A DNA stretch of 64,000 nt, from assembly GCA_947177425.1 (NCBI GenBank), contig CAMWUN010000005.1, positions 52,721-116,720 of the forward strand. The letters are read 5' to 3'. Below, piece by piece: positions 32,993 to 41,384 of this stretch (positions are counted from its first letter, which is position 1; each line of letters begins with the position of its first letter). Both the position numbers and the translations under genes were made by a program. The stretch comes from an uncultured bacterium. Its GTDB lineage: Bacteria; Bacillota; Clostridia; Lachnospirales; Lachnospiraceae. The notes beneath the pieces were generated by a model. That model was not told the DNA's origin. It ran no database searches and saw nothing but the letters and a program-made list of their open reading frames with translations.

Positions 32993-35515
32993 TCAATAAT
33001 AAGCTATTGTGTATCTTATTGCAAGTCCGTCCCTCTCCTGCACCGGAGATAAGTCCAGCGCTTTATTCCCATCGATGCGCAGCCATGTCAGTTCTTTCAA
33101 TTCATTCAGGACACTGATATCGCTTATCTGGTTATATCCCAGATTCAGGTTTTTCAACCGCAAAAGGGAGCCTGTCTTACTGATATCCGTTATATTATTA
33201 TAACTCAGATCAAGATTTTTCAGCTTTGTTAATCCTGCTAAAGGTGAAAGTTCTTCCACTCCGTTATCGCTTAAGGAAAGTTCTTCCAGATTTCTGCAGG
33301 AAGCTATGGGAGTAATATCTGTCAGTCCGTTTCCTTCCAGAGACAGACGCTTAAGCTTTGGCATATCTTCAAGAAATGAGATGTCTGTCATGTCCATATT
33401 GCTGATTTCAAGTACTTCCAGTTGGGACAGTTTCCCCAGAAATGCGCTGCCTTCTCCATTAAAAGTGCAGTCTTCCATATAAAGTTCTTTTAACTCCGCC
33501 ATCTGTCCTAAAAAGTCCGTTTCCGCCAGCCTGCAATTCTGCATGCTCAGTTTTTGCAGAACGGGAAGCGCGCGCTCTGATAATATGATTTTAACCTCTT
33601 TTGTCCCCTCTTCCTGCCCGTCGCCTAAAAGAGTGAGACTGGTAAGATGGGGCAGATATTCCAAATCCCGGAAATCCCTTATATCCTGGACATTTTCTAT
33701 GGTGAGACTGGTAATCCCCATGATTTCCTCGCTGCTGAGTTTCCGGGCATCTGTGCCGTATTCTTTTTCCGCCGCACTCAAAACGTTCTGCCGCAGGGTG
33801 TCATCCGTCCATCCAATACACGCCTCCATCTCCCTGCCCTGGCACAGTTCACCAAAAGCCTTTTCATATAAATCCGCATTCTCCCTGTCAGTCAATTCTA
33901 TGCGGTAAACCGTCTCTCCTGTTATATAAAAGAATCCTTCCCTGCCTTCTGAGGTCTGATAAAGCATAACCGACGCCTCCTTTCCGAATTCCCCTTCCTG
34001 TATAAGCTTCTTTGGCCAATCCTCCCCTTCCCCGGGGCGGCCATTTGCCAGCTTATAGGTCCGATGCTCCCATTCCTCTTCACTGGTTCCTAAAATCCGG
34101 CCGCATGCCTGCCAGAGGTTCCTGCAGTCGCTGTCCATATCTTCGGACGGAAAAGCCGTTATCTCCACAGTGCCGCCGTCATATGTCATTTCTATCTGGA
34201 AAAGGCTCCCCACATCCCCGCCTGCAGACGGCGTCAAAGCCAATCTGGAAAGCAGAATATTTTCCTGCCCAATCAGCCGGGGTATCAGAAAAGCAACCAG
34301 TTCATCCTGGAAAGCTGCTTTCAATGCTGCTTCGTTTAGTAACTCCTCCCTCAAAGCCCGGAAGTTTACAGATGAATTTTCACTACTACAAATTTGTGCT
34401 GAATCCAAAACCTGCAGGCTGTCGGCAACATGGGAAATCGGGGTGTCAAAAGAGGTCTCCCCAAGGCTTTCTCCGGGGATATCTGCCTGCATATTTTGAA
34501 GCTGGCGCATCCATACTGGCTTGCTGGCGCTGCTGTTGAAAAAAGAATATAAATCGCCGTCAAGTAAATCCGCCAGATAAAAAACCTGCTCATCGGAAAG
34601 TTCCATTACCTGGCTTTCAGGTGAAATATCCCAACCCGCCCCCTCCTTAACAAAGCAGTTGGTTTCCCCTTTATTGGCAATCCCATAGCAGGTGCCGAAC
34701 AGCCCTTTGGCACGTATGGCAAAATTATAGCAGTCTTTTATAGTCCCTATGTTTTTGGTGCAGATGCCAGCCTTATCGCTCCGGCTCCAGGCATTGCCCA
34801 TGCTCCCTGTGAAGCCGCACCGCTCTATGGTACCGTTGTTCTCAACGCAGATTCCCGCTCTTTTTCCCGAACCCGGTGTCCATACCTCTCCGCCATAATT
34901 GCATCCGCTGATAAGGGAATCATTATAATAACAGATACCGCCGTTGGAAAACTCTCCTGTAACCAGGGATTCCTTTATGGTCAGATTCAGTATGGAACCT
35001 CCGTTCATCCTTACCAGCCCATATCTGCTGTCGCTGTAAAGCCCGTATAAAGTATGTCCGTTTCCGTCAAAAACGCCTGCAAAATACTTTACGGGTTCAC
35101 TCACATTCTCCGGCGGTTCCTTGTGCCACCTATCCCAGCCGTCGGTATCATTCAAATAAATATCATTCATCATCCTGCCTTTAATGTCTGCATCCAATAC
35201 GGCCTTTTTCCAAAAAGCGTGATAATCGGAGGCTGTCTTTATTTCATAGAAACCGTCCTCGTCCATGGAAAGCGTCCCTTTGGACTTTTCCCTGAGATTC
35301 TCCGGAATATCCTTAAATGCGTAATATGCTTCCAGAAAAATCTCTTCCGGCCTGTCTGCAAAAGCCATAAAAAGACATCCTATCGTGATGAGGGCCAGCC
35401 CTCCCAGCCCCACAATTATTTTTATCCCACTTTTCTTTGCCATATGTTTTTTTAATATTAAGCCTGCCCGCGAAACAGGGCCGCGTCTGGTTTTTATTCT
35501 GCTGTTTTTTTCCAT
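32993..35515 (-). CDS. Membrane-anchored protein with GLUG-like repeats and leucine-rich repeats
   Basis: The 840-residue protein starts at the ATG at 35515 (AGGAG seven bases upstream), not at the in-frame start at 35596. A cationic N-terminus is followed by one membrane helix (IIVGLGGLALITIGCLFMAF). The outside part has a FAGVFDGNGHTLYGLYSD motif and several GICxxNxGTIxxCxFxG units like GLUG domains, a central region of unknown fold, and about eight 22-residue internalin-type LRRs (LKNLDLSYNNITDIS) at the C-terminus. These domains mediate adhesion or recognition. Four 11-bp-spaced repeats lie upstream. Confidence 0.8.
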   Translation of the reverse strand: MEKNSRIKTRRGPVSRAGLILKKHMAKKSGIKIIVGLGGLALITIGCLFMAFADRPEEIFLEAYYAFKDIPENLREKSKGTLSMDEDGFYEIKTASDYHAFWKKAVLDADIKGRMMNDIYLNDTDGWDRWHKEPPENVSEPVKYFAGVFDGNGHTLYGLYSDSRYGLVRMNGGSILNLTIKESLVTGEFSNGGICYYNDSLISGCNYGGEVWTPGSGKRAGICVENNGTIERCGFTGSMGNAWSRSDKAGICTKNIGTIKDCYNFAIRAKGLFGTCYGIANKGETNCFVKEGAGWDISPESQVMELSDEQVFYLADLLDGDLYSFFNSSASKPVWMRQLQNMQADIPGESLGETSFDTPISHVADSLQVLDSAQICSSENSSVNFRALREELLNEAALKAAFQDELVAFLIPRLIGQENILLSRLALTPSAGGDVGSLFQIEMTYDGGTVEITAFPSEDMDSDCRNLWQACGRILGTSEEEWEHRTYKLANGRPGEGEDWPKKLIQEGEFGKEASVMLYQTSEGREGFFYITGETVYRIELTDRENADLYEKAFGELCQGREMEACIGWTDDTLRQNVLSAAEKEYGTDARKLSSEEIMGITSLTIENVQDIRDFRDLEYLPHLTSLTLLGDGQEEGTKEVKIILSERALPVLQKLSMQNCRLAETDFLGQMAELKELYMEDCTFNGEGSAFLGKLSQLEVLEISNMDMTDISFLEDMPKLKRLSLEGNGLTDITPIASCRNLEELSLSDNGVEELSPLAGLTKLKNLDLSYNNITDISKTGSLLRLKNLNLGYNQISDISVLNELKELTWLRIDGNKALDLSPVQERDGLAIRYTIAYY

Positions 35516-35641
35516 GTACAGACTCCTTTTATCTACGAAGTGTGCCAAAACCGCCAGACGTCCTTTCGTGGATTGCCGCTCCCAAACCTGTGACACTGGC
35601 AGTCATTGCCTTATTCCATGTAAACAGCTTACACGCCCGCT

Positions 35642-35680
35642 GCATCAAAACAGCATCATTTTTGCATCAAAGTTGCATCA
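35642..35680 (-). promoter_or_regulatory. Four direct repeats at exact 11-bp spacing upstream of the LRR gene
   Basis: GCATCA occurs at 35642, 35653, 35664 and 35675 (TGATGC on the coding strand of the LRR gene), exactly one helical turn apart, about 130-165 bases before the start codon. Eleven-bp direct repeats are typical of OmpR/PhoB-type response regulator sites. The regulator is not identified. Confidence 0.55.
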
Positions 35681-35804
35681 TTTCTGATAATTCTCCCTTC
35701 CATTTTCTATCCCGGTTTTTCCACGGCGCCAGTGTAACTGCCATCTTTATCATACAGCGGCCGCACCGCCCTCCTGCAAAATATATTCTGTTTTAAATAG
35801 CAAC

Positions 35805-35832
35805 GGACAGCGCGCTTCGCAGGCTGTCCTTA
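35805..35832. repeat. Short palindrome adjoining REP-like copy 3
   Basis: GGACAGC, GCGC-TTC-GCAG and GCTGTCC form a hairpin whose tip resembles that of the neighbouring REP-like element, so it may be a diverged member of the same family. Confidence 0.5.
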
Positions 35833-35835
35833 TAT

Positions 35836-35875
35836 TAACAAACGCTGACACGCTTCGCGGGACAGCTTATTGTAA
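35836..35875. repeat. REP-like palindrome, copy 3
   Basis: TAACAAACGCTG, CACGCTTCGCGGG and CAGCTTATTGTAA match copy 1 (13645-13684) at nearly every position over 40 bases, including the asymmetric right end. Confidence 0.75.
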
Positions 35876-35879
35876 CAGA

Positions 35880-35914
35880 AAAACATAGAGCAGGTGTTGC
35901 TTTCTCTATGTTTT
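35880..35914 (-). terminator. Terminator downstream of the chemoreceptor gene
   Basis: AAAACATAGAG and CTCTATGTTTT form an 11-bp stem around a 13-base loop. On the minus strand it ends in a short T run (TTTTTCTG). It lies 76 bases past the stop. Confidence 0.65.
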
Positions 35915-35989
35915 CCCTAATTTACCATATATGTTTTTTTGTTGAATAAGCTGACTTAAAAAGGTGTCAGCGTTTCATGCCGTCTGTTC

Positions 35990-37669
35990 CTATCTTCTAA
36001 GCCGGAATCTCTCGACAGCCCGCTTTAATTCTTCTGCCTGTCCATATAACTGCTGGGAAGATGCCGCTGTCTTCTCCGCTGTGCTGGTGTTGGTCTGTAC
36101 CACATCGGCAATCTGCTCCATGCCTTCGGTCAACTGTCTTAAGGACTGGGCCTGCTGCAATGCGGAATCTGCAATCTTCTCTATCAGTTCCAGCGATTTC
36201 CTTGCTCCGCCCACGCCCTTTTCAAGAGCCTGCGTGGTATCCGCTGAAAGTTCTGCCCCATGCTGCACCAGACGGATAGAGTTTTCAATAAGTTCCGTGA
36301 TATTCTGCGCCGCTGCCGAACTTTTGTTCGCAAGATTTCTGACCTCATCCGCAACCACCGCAAAGCCTTTTCCTGCTTCTCCGGCGCGGGCTGCTTCCAC
36401 CGCCGCATTCAGTGCAAGAATATTAGTCTGGAAGGATATGTCTTCAATGGTTTTAATAATACCGCTAATCTGGCTGGATGCCGTGGAAATGTCCTCCATG
36501 GCCTTAGTCAGTTCTTCCATCTTCCTGCTGCACATTTCAAGTTCGTTTTCCGATTCCTCGGAACTCTTGCGGGCAACATCCGCATCCCCGGAAGTGCTGT
36601 CCACTTCCCTTGATATTTCCTGGATACTTGCCGACAACTGCTCCACTGCTGCCGCCTGGTCCATGGCTCCGTTGGAAAGAATCTGTGAACTGGAAGCCAT
36701 CTCTCTGGATTCCACCGACACAAATTCCGCTGCCGTGTTAATTTTAGCCAGTGCATCATTCAGGGAATCCAGTATCTGCTGCATGGCCTCCTGAATAGGA
36801 AGGAACTCTCCTCTGTAACCAACACTGACCGAAATATTCATGTTTCCTTCTGCCATCTGGGACAGTTCGGAATTGATATTGTTTATGTATTTTTTCAGTT
36901 CCCGTTTCGTCTCATGAATCGATTCCACCATTCTGCCTATCTCTGAGGTATTCGGTTCAAGAGCAAATTCTGCTGAAAGATTACCCTGGGAAATTTCCGC
37001 CATCTGATCCTTCACCGCAATAACAGGACGCAGAATACGTCTTCTCGTATAAACCATACTCACTACCTGTATCAGTCCCACAACAACCAGCAGAATAATC
37101 ATATTTAACCGGATTTCGTCAATTCTCACTCCCAGCACATTAAGTTCTTCCAGCGTCCTTGCATCCAGATCCGCCAAAAACTGTTCTTTTACAGCATTGA
37201 TTTGGGCAATGGATGAATTATAATCCGCCCCGTATACATAGGCGACCGCTTCATCCTTTTTTCCTGCCTGCACATTTTTCATGGCTTCTTCTTCCAGTGG
37301 AACCAGTGTATTGGAGATGCTTGACATCTTATCAATCATCGCCTGTTCCTCGGCGGTGATCCCAATTTCCTGCATGGCCGCTACACCCAAATCACGGTTT
37401 TTCAGGTTATTGATTTCATTCCAGTAATTGTTATAATGCACCTGTTCACCAGTAGCGGCAAAAGCTCTTACCTCATTTGTAAGATAGGCAGAACCATTCA
37501 TAAACCGGTTTGCATTATAGGTCAGTGCAAACCTGTCTTCATTGGCTTTTTCAAGCTGATTGTTTGTGTCCCTGTAGTTTGTTAAAGATATAACCAGTAA
37601 CACAAGTGATAGAATTGAAACTCCGTTTAAAATAAAATTTGTTACTGACTGGCTTACTGCTTTTTTCAT
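35990..37669 (-). CDS. Methyl-accepting chemotaxis protein
   Basis: The 559-residue protein starts at the ATG at 37669 (GGGAG upstream). It has a first membrane helix, an outside four-helix-bundle sensor of about 160 residues, a second helix ([18 protein letters not shown]), a HAMP domain, and a long signalling coiled coil with the conserved hairpin tip [20 protein letters not shown] and [16 protein letters not shown]. It signals to CheA/CheW. No other chemotaxis gene is in the window. The ligand is unknown. Confidence 0.93.
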   Translation of the reverse strand: MKKAVSQSVTNFILNGVSILSLVLLVISLTNYRDTNNQLEKANEDRFALTYNANRFMNGSAYLTNEVRAFAATGEQVHYNNYWNEINNLKNRDLGVAAMQEIGITAEEQAMIDKMSSISNTLVPLEEEAMKNVQAGKKDEAVAYVYGADYNSSIAQINAVKEQFLADLDARTLEELNVLGVRIDEIRLNMIILLVVVGLIQVVSMVYTRRRILRPVIAVKDQMAEISQGNLSAEFALEPNTSEIGRMVESIHETKRELKKYINNINSELSQMAEGNMNISVSVGYRGEFLPIQEAMQQILDSLNDALAKINTAAEFVSVESREMASSSQILSNGAMDQAAAVEQLSASIQEISREVDSTSGDADVARKSSEESENELEMCSRKMEELTKAMEDISTASSQISGIIKTIEDISFQTNILALNAAVEAARAGEAGKGFAVVADEVRNLANKSSAAAQNITELIENSIRLVQHGAELSADTTQALEKGVGGARKSLELIEKIADSALQQAQSLRQLTEGMEQIADVVQTNTSTAEKTAASSQQLYGQAEELKRAVERFRLRR

Positions 37670-37800
37670 TTTGCCGCTCCCTTCGATATACCATCCCATG
37701 CGCATTATCAGATATGTTTTAAAGCCCTGTAAAGTCAACTATCTCCAGTTTACAGAAAAAAGCCGGAAATAGCAATACCTAAATGAGGCAATTTGGCACA

Positions 37801-37901
37801 GCAATGCGGCAGTTGTAACTATTGCACGGTCTAAAGACCGCTCATAGCAGCGATTCGGGGCGGTAATTAAAGTTTTGCTGCGCAAAAGGCGCCGCATTTG
37901 C
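37801..37901 (+). other. Candidate structured leader upstream of the FecCD-type permease
   Basis: GCAATGCGGC (37801-37810) pairs with GCCGCAT-t-TGC (37891-37901), a 10-bp helix with one bulge. Inside are a CGGTC-TAAA-GACCG hairpin (37827-37840) and a TTTTGC-TGC-GCAAAA hairpin (37873-37887); GCAGC at 47851-type spacing is absent, but GCAGC at 37847-37851 could compete for GCTGC at 37877-37881. I see no match to the cobalamin riboswitch core. A possible promoter (TTGGCA 37793, TAACTA 37816) would start transcription inside the outer helix, which argues against an RNA role for it. The remainder of 37670-37971 shows nothing else. Confidence 0.35.
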
Positions 37902-37971
37902 ACATCTTTCCGGTCTGTGGTAACATATTGGAATTAAGAAGCGCTGATACCAGCCATTACATGGAGTCTTT

Positions 37972-38967
37972 ATGAAAAAAAACAGACCGTTTATCATTCT
38001 ATCATTATTTATATTATTATTGTTTTCTTCCTGTCTGGGGTTGTTTCTGGGAAGCGTGTTTTTAAGTCCGGGAGAGGTTATCCGCGCCCTTTTTTCCGGA
38101 AACCGGGATATGGCTTATACGCTGGTGACTACTGTTCGCATCCCGAGGGTTGCCGGAGGGCTTTTTGCAGGGATGGGGCTTGCCTGCGCCGGGGTCATCT
38201 TACAGGGCGTCATGAACAATTCCCTTGCCAGCCCAAATACCATCGGCGTCAACTCCGGTTCCGGTTTCGCCGTTATGCTTGCCATGATGCTGTTTCCGTC
38301 TCTTCCCCGCCTGGTTCCGGCTTTTGCTTTTTCCGGTGCGCTGCTGACCACTCTTTTCATCTTCCTGCTGGCTTATCTGGCGGACAGTTCCCGGACTACC
38401 ATTATTCTGGCCGGGATTACGGTTTCCAGTTTCTTCAATGCGGGAATCAATACCATAAAGCTTTTGGACAGTGAACTTTCCATCAATCTCACTTCCTTTA
38501 TGGCAGGCTCCCTGTCGGGCCTTACGGTAAATAAACTTGTCCTTCCCTGTCTTGGTATCCTGACAGCTTTTGTCCTGTCCCTTTTTCTGGCTGGCTCCCT
38601 GAATGTCCTGGGCCTTGGGGAAGATATTGCCCGTTCCCTTGGAATGCGTGTGGCACTGGTCAGATTTATCCTGCTGGCGCTTGCCAGTCTTATGGCAGGC
38701 TGTGTGGTCAGCTATGCGGGGCTTTTAAGCTTCGTGGGGCTGATTGTTCCCCATATATGCCGGCAGCTTTTCGGAAACGACGCCCGCTTCCTTTTGCCCT
38801 GCTGCGGACTTTTGGGGGGCAGTTTTGTACTGCTTGGCGACCTTCTGGGAAGAACACTGTTTTCCCCTTACGAACTTCCGGCTGGAATTCTGCTTGCTTT
38901 CGTGGGAGGGCCCTTTTTCCTGTATCTTCTTCTAAAAAAGAAAGGAGGACGCAGAGTCAATGCTTGA
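37972..38967 (+). CDS. FecCD-family ABC transporter permease
   Basis: The 331-residue protein has about nine or ten membrane helices and the FecCD/BtuC signatures VRIPRVAGGLFAGMGLACAG and GVNSGSGFAVMLA early, and LLSFVGLIVPHICRQLFGND late, the coupling region for the ATPase. GGAG lies six bases before the ATG. It is followed, with 8 bases overlap, by its ATPase. Importers of this class carry ferric siderophores, haem or vitamin B12. The matching binding protein is probably that at 41385-42356. Confidence 0.92.
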   Translation: MKKNRPFIILSLFILLLFSSCLGLFLGSVFLSPGEVIRALFSGNRDMAYTLVTTVRIPRVAGGLFAGMGLACAGVILQGVMNNSLASPNTIGVNSGSGFAVMLAMMLFPSLPRLVPAFAFSGALLTTLFIFLLAYLADSSRTTIILAGITVSSFFNAGINTIKLLDSELSINLTSFMAGSLSGLTVNKLVLPCLGILTAFVLSLFLAGSLNVLGLGEDIARSLGMRVALVRFILLALASLMAGCVVSYAGLLSFVGLIVPHICRQLFGNDARFLLPCCGLLGGSFVLLGDLLGRTLFSPYELPAGILLAFVGGPFFLYLLLKKKGGRRVNA

Positions 38968-39718
38968 ATACCGACATGTATCCGTATCCTGCCAGCGCAC
39001 ACCCATTCTGCAGGATATCTCCATTTCCTTTCCCGAAGGAAAAATTACAGCCCTGATAGGGCCTAACGGCTGTGGGAAAACCACTCTTTTACAATGTCTG
39101 AACGGCGTCTCCCATGTTACGAAAGGGAATATCTATTTAAAAGGGAAGGATTATCTGAAACTTTCTCCCAAAGAGCGGGCCAGAAACTTGGCCTTTCTGC
39201 CCCAGGTGCGGACGGTTATCCCTTCTCTTCCTGTAAAGACACTGGTAGAACACGGACGTTTTCCTTATCTTGGCTTTGCCCGGAAGAAAACGCAAAAGGA
39301 CATTGCGCTGGTGCAGAAAGCCATGGAGTCTGCCCGGGTGGCGCAGTACGCAGACCAGTATGCAGATACTTTATCGGGCGGTATCCGTCAGCGTGTTTTC
39401 TTTGCAATGGTGCTGGCGCAGGACTGTGATATCCTTGTCCTTGACGAACCCTCCACTTATCTTGACTTGCCCGGTCAGCGGGAATTTCTTTCCATGATTG
39501 GCGGTTTGAAATCCCAGGGAAAAACCATCATTCTGACTTTGCATAATCTTAACCATGCCCTCCAGATATCCGATTATCTTGCAGTCATGGGGGACAGAAA
39601 AATAGCTGCCTTCGGCACCCCAAAAGAGTGTCTTGGGCAGCATGTGATAGAAGATATATTTGACACCTCATGGAAAAAATTCCAGGATGAGGAAGGGGTT
39701 TATTACTTTTTCAGCTAA
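38960..39718 (+). CDS. FecE-type ABC transporter ATP-binding protein
   Basis: The 252-residue ATPase has Walker A GPNGCGKTTLL, Q-loop FLPQ, signature LSGGIRQRVFFAMVLAQ and Walker B ILVLDEPSTYLD, followed by LTLHNLNHALQISDY. It fits the siderophore/B12 subfamily. The start lies inside the permease gene (8-base overlap), so translation is coupled. Its 3' end overlaps the convergent siroheme synthase gene by 8 bases. Confidence 0.93.
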   Translation: MLEYRHVSVSCQRTPILQDISISFPEGKITALIGPNGCGKTTLLQCLNGVSHVTKGNIYLKGKDYLKLSPKERARNLAFLPQVRTVIPSLPVKTLVEHGRFPYLGFARKKTQKDIALVQKAMESARVAQYADQYADTLSGGIRQRVFFAMVLAQDCDILVLDEPSTYLDLPGQREFLSMIGGLKSQGKTIILTLHNLNHALQISDYLAVMGDRKIAAFGTPKECLGQHVIEDIFDTSWKKFQDEEGVYYFFS

Positions 39719-41150
39719 ACAAATCCATCCCTGCGGTCTGCCCTATGACAATGACTGCAGGTGACTTTATCCCTGCCTCTTCCGCTTTTTCGGCAATATC
39801 CCCAAGGGTTCCCCTTACTGTCTGCACACTGCCTTTAAAGCCTCCCTGTACTACTGCTGCCGGCGTCCGGGGGCTTTTTCCGTGGGCTGTCAGTATTCCG
39901 GCAATTTCCCCAAGATGCTTCAATCCCATAAGAACCACCAGAGTCCCCTCAAGAGCGGCCAGTGTGTCCAGGTTTTCGGGAAGACCTTCCCCACCTGCGG
40001 CTGTATGGCCTGTTATTACATGAAAGCTTCTGCTCATCCCCCGGCAGGTAACGGGAATTCCTGCAAGGGCAGGCACCCCTATGGAAGAAGAAATGCCGGG
40101 GATTTCCCTGACTTCTATACCTTCCCTTTTCAAGGCAGCGGTTTCTTCCCCTCCTCTTCCAAATACGAAGGGGTCGCCGCCTTTCAGCCGTACCACGTTC
40201 TTTCCCTGTTTCGCTTTCTCCACAAGCAGGTCATTTATTTCCTCCTGAGACATACTGTGTCTGCCCCTGCGCTTTCCCACATAAATCTTTTCACAACTCT
40301 CCGGCGCATGGGAAAGCAGCCTGGTGTCCATCAAATCATCATACACCAGCACCTGGGCATTTCTAACCGCGTTCAGTCCTTTAACGGTAATCAGGTCAAA
40401 AGCGCCACAGCCCGCACCCACAAGGGTGACATCCCCCGCCGGATATCCTGCCCGCAAATCTACTTGGGGGAAATCTTCCCCGGCCAGGTCCTCCCTTAGG
40501 GAACTCTTTTGCCCTGGGGGATTATCTCCCTGACACGGACTGGTAAAAAAAAGGCATAACTCTTCCGTCTCCTCCTCCGAAAGAGGACGGTCTTTCTCCA
40601 TACACAGCACAGCCGCTTTCTTTAAAAACCCGGCACGTTTATGGGAATCTGCAATTTTTTCCCCGGCATAAGTGCGCAGACAGGCAAGATAGTCCAGAAT
40701 TTCTTCCATCCGCCCAGGTAACTCCTGGGCGGTCCGACTCCTTAGATGAGCCGCCATCTGGGGGCTTGCGCCTTCCGTGGAAATACCCACCGTCAGTTTT
40801 CCTTCCTTTACCAGTGCAGGGAACAAAAAGCCGCAGGCTTCCCTGTCATCCACCACATTCACCAGAATATTCCTGTCCCTGCAAAGCTGTGCCACGTGGC
40901 GGTTCAACGACTTATTATCCGAAGCCGCAATCACAAACAGGCATCCGTCTACATCACTGTCTTCAAAATCCCGGACAATACAGGTAATTTGTTCATTTTC
41001 AGTCAGTTCGCGGGAAACAGCCGGAGCCACCACCGTAAGCTCCGGCTCAAAAGGCATCAGTTTCTCCACTTTACGGACAGCAACTTTTCCGCCTCCCACA
41101 ACCAACGCTTTTTTATCCTTAATATCTATAAAAAAAGGAAAGTAACCCAT
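39711..41150 (-). CDS. cysG: Bifunctional siroheme synthase-like protein (Met8/CysG-N plus SUMT)
   Basis: The 479-residue protein joins a precorrin-2 dehydrogenase/ferrochelatase domain (ALVVGGGKVAVRKV with a dinucleotide-binding glycine run; about 1-210) to a uroporphyrinogen-III C-methyltransferase (about 235-479; LKGGDPFVFGRGGEE, ITGH). Together they turn uroporphyrinogen III into precorrin-2 and siroheme. Several usual SUMT positions differ: GAGCGAFD where GAGPGDPD is common, and PVTCRG where PLTHRG is common. AGGAGG precedes the ATG. It lies downstream of the substrate-binding-protein gene on the same strand, separated by the 160-bp palindrome. Confidence 0.88.
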   Translation of the reverse strand: MGYFPFFIDIKDKKALVVGGGKVAVRKVEKLMPFEPELTVVAPAVSRELTENEQITCIVRDFEDSDVDGCLFVIAASDNKSLNRHVAQLCRDRNILVNVVDDREACGFLFPALVKEGKLTVGISTEGASPQMAAHLRSRTAQELPGRMEEILDYLACLRTYAGEKIADSHKRAGFLKKAAVLCMEKDRPLSEEETEELCLFFTSPCQGDNPPGQKSSLREDLAGEDFPQVDLRAGYPAGDVTLVGAGCGAFDLITVKGLNAVRNAQVLVYDDLMDTRLLSHAPESCEKIYVGKRRGRHSMSQEEINDLLVEKAKQGKNVVRLKGGDPFVFGRGGEETAALKREGIEVREIPGISSSIGVPALAGIPVTCRGMSRSFHVITGHTAAGGEGLPENLDTLAALEGTLVVLMGLKHLGEIAGILTAHGKSPRTPAAVVQGGFKGSVQTVRGTLGDIAEKAEEAGIKSPAVIVIGQTAGMDLFS

Positions 41151-41165
41151 TTCTCCTCCTTTCTA

Positions 41166-41325
41166 GTACTCCGTACTCAAAATTTCTGTGCAAATTTCTG
41201 AGGATATTTTTTCGAGGGTATAGGTCAAAAAACGGAGGCGTAGCGGGCTACGTTGAGTATTTTTGACCTGTGCTATCGGGAAAATAGACCAGAATATTTA
41301 CACAAGAAATTTGAGTACGGAGTAC
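41166..41325. repeat. 160-bp near-perfect inverted repeat (palindromic element)
   Basis: Two 79-base arms align without any gap from GTACTCCGTACTCAAA at each end to CGTAGC-GG-GCTACG in the middle. Well-conserved blocks are the outer 16 bases, TATTTT near position 40-46, AGGTCAAAAA near 57-66 and CGTAGC at the tip; mismatches lie between. It occupies most of the 234-bp gap between cysG and the binding-protein gene and contains no credible ORF. It could be a MITE or a large structured RNA. Confidence 0.85.
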
Positions 41326-41384
41326 CAGAGACCTTGCCTGCAAAAAATTTCCGCCGGATATATGGAAATTAATTTTCTTATCCT

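Larger units (their letters stand above)
35516..35989. other. 474-bp gap between chemoreceptor and LRR-protein genes
   Basis: It contains the four GCATCA iterons (35642-35680), a GGACAGC/GCTGTCC hairpin (35805-35832), the third REP-like palindrome (35836-35875) and the chemoreceptor terminator (35880-35914). Antisense frames crossing it are not supported. Confidence 0.6.

Noticed and set aside
35964..36794. 276-codon plus-strand Ser/Ala-rich frame
   Set aside because: Antisense of the chemoreceptor coiled coil; low-complexity composition is the mirror image of heptads.
37740..37971. Cobalamin riboswitch before the FecCD-type permease
   Set aside because: I looked for the conserved B12-box core and could not find it, despite other structure.
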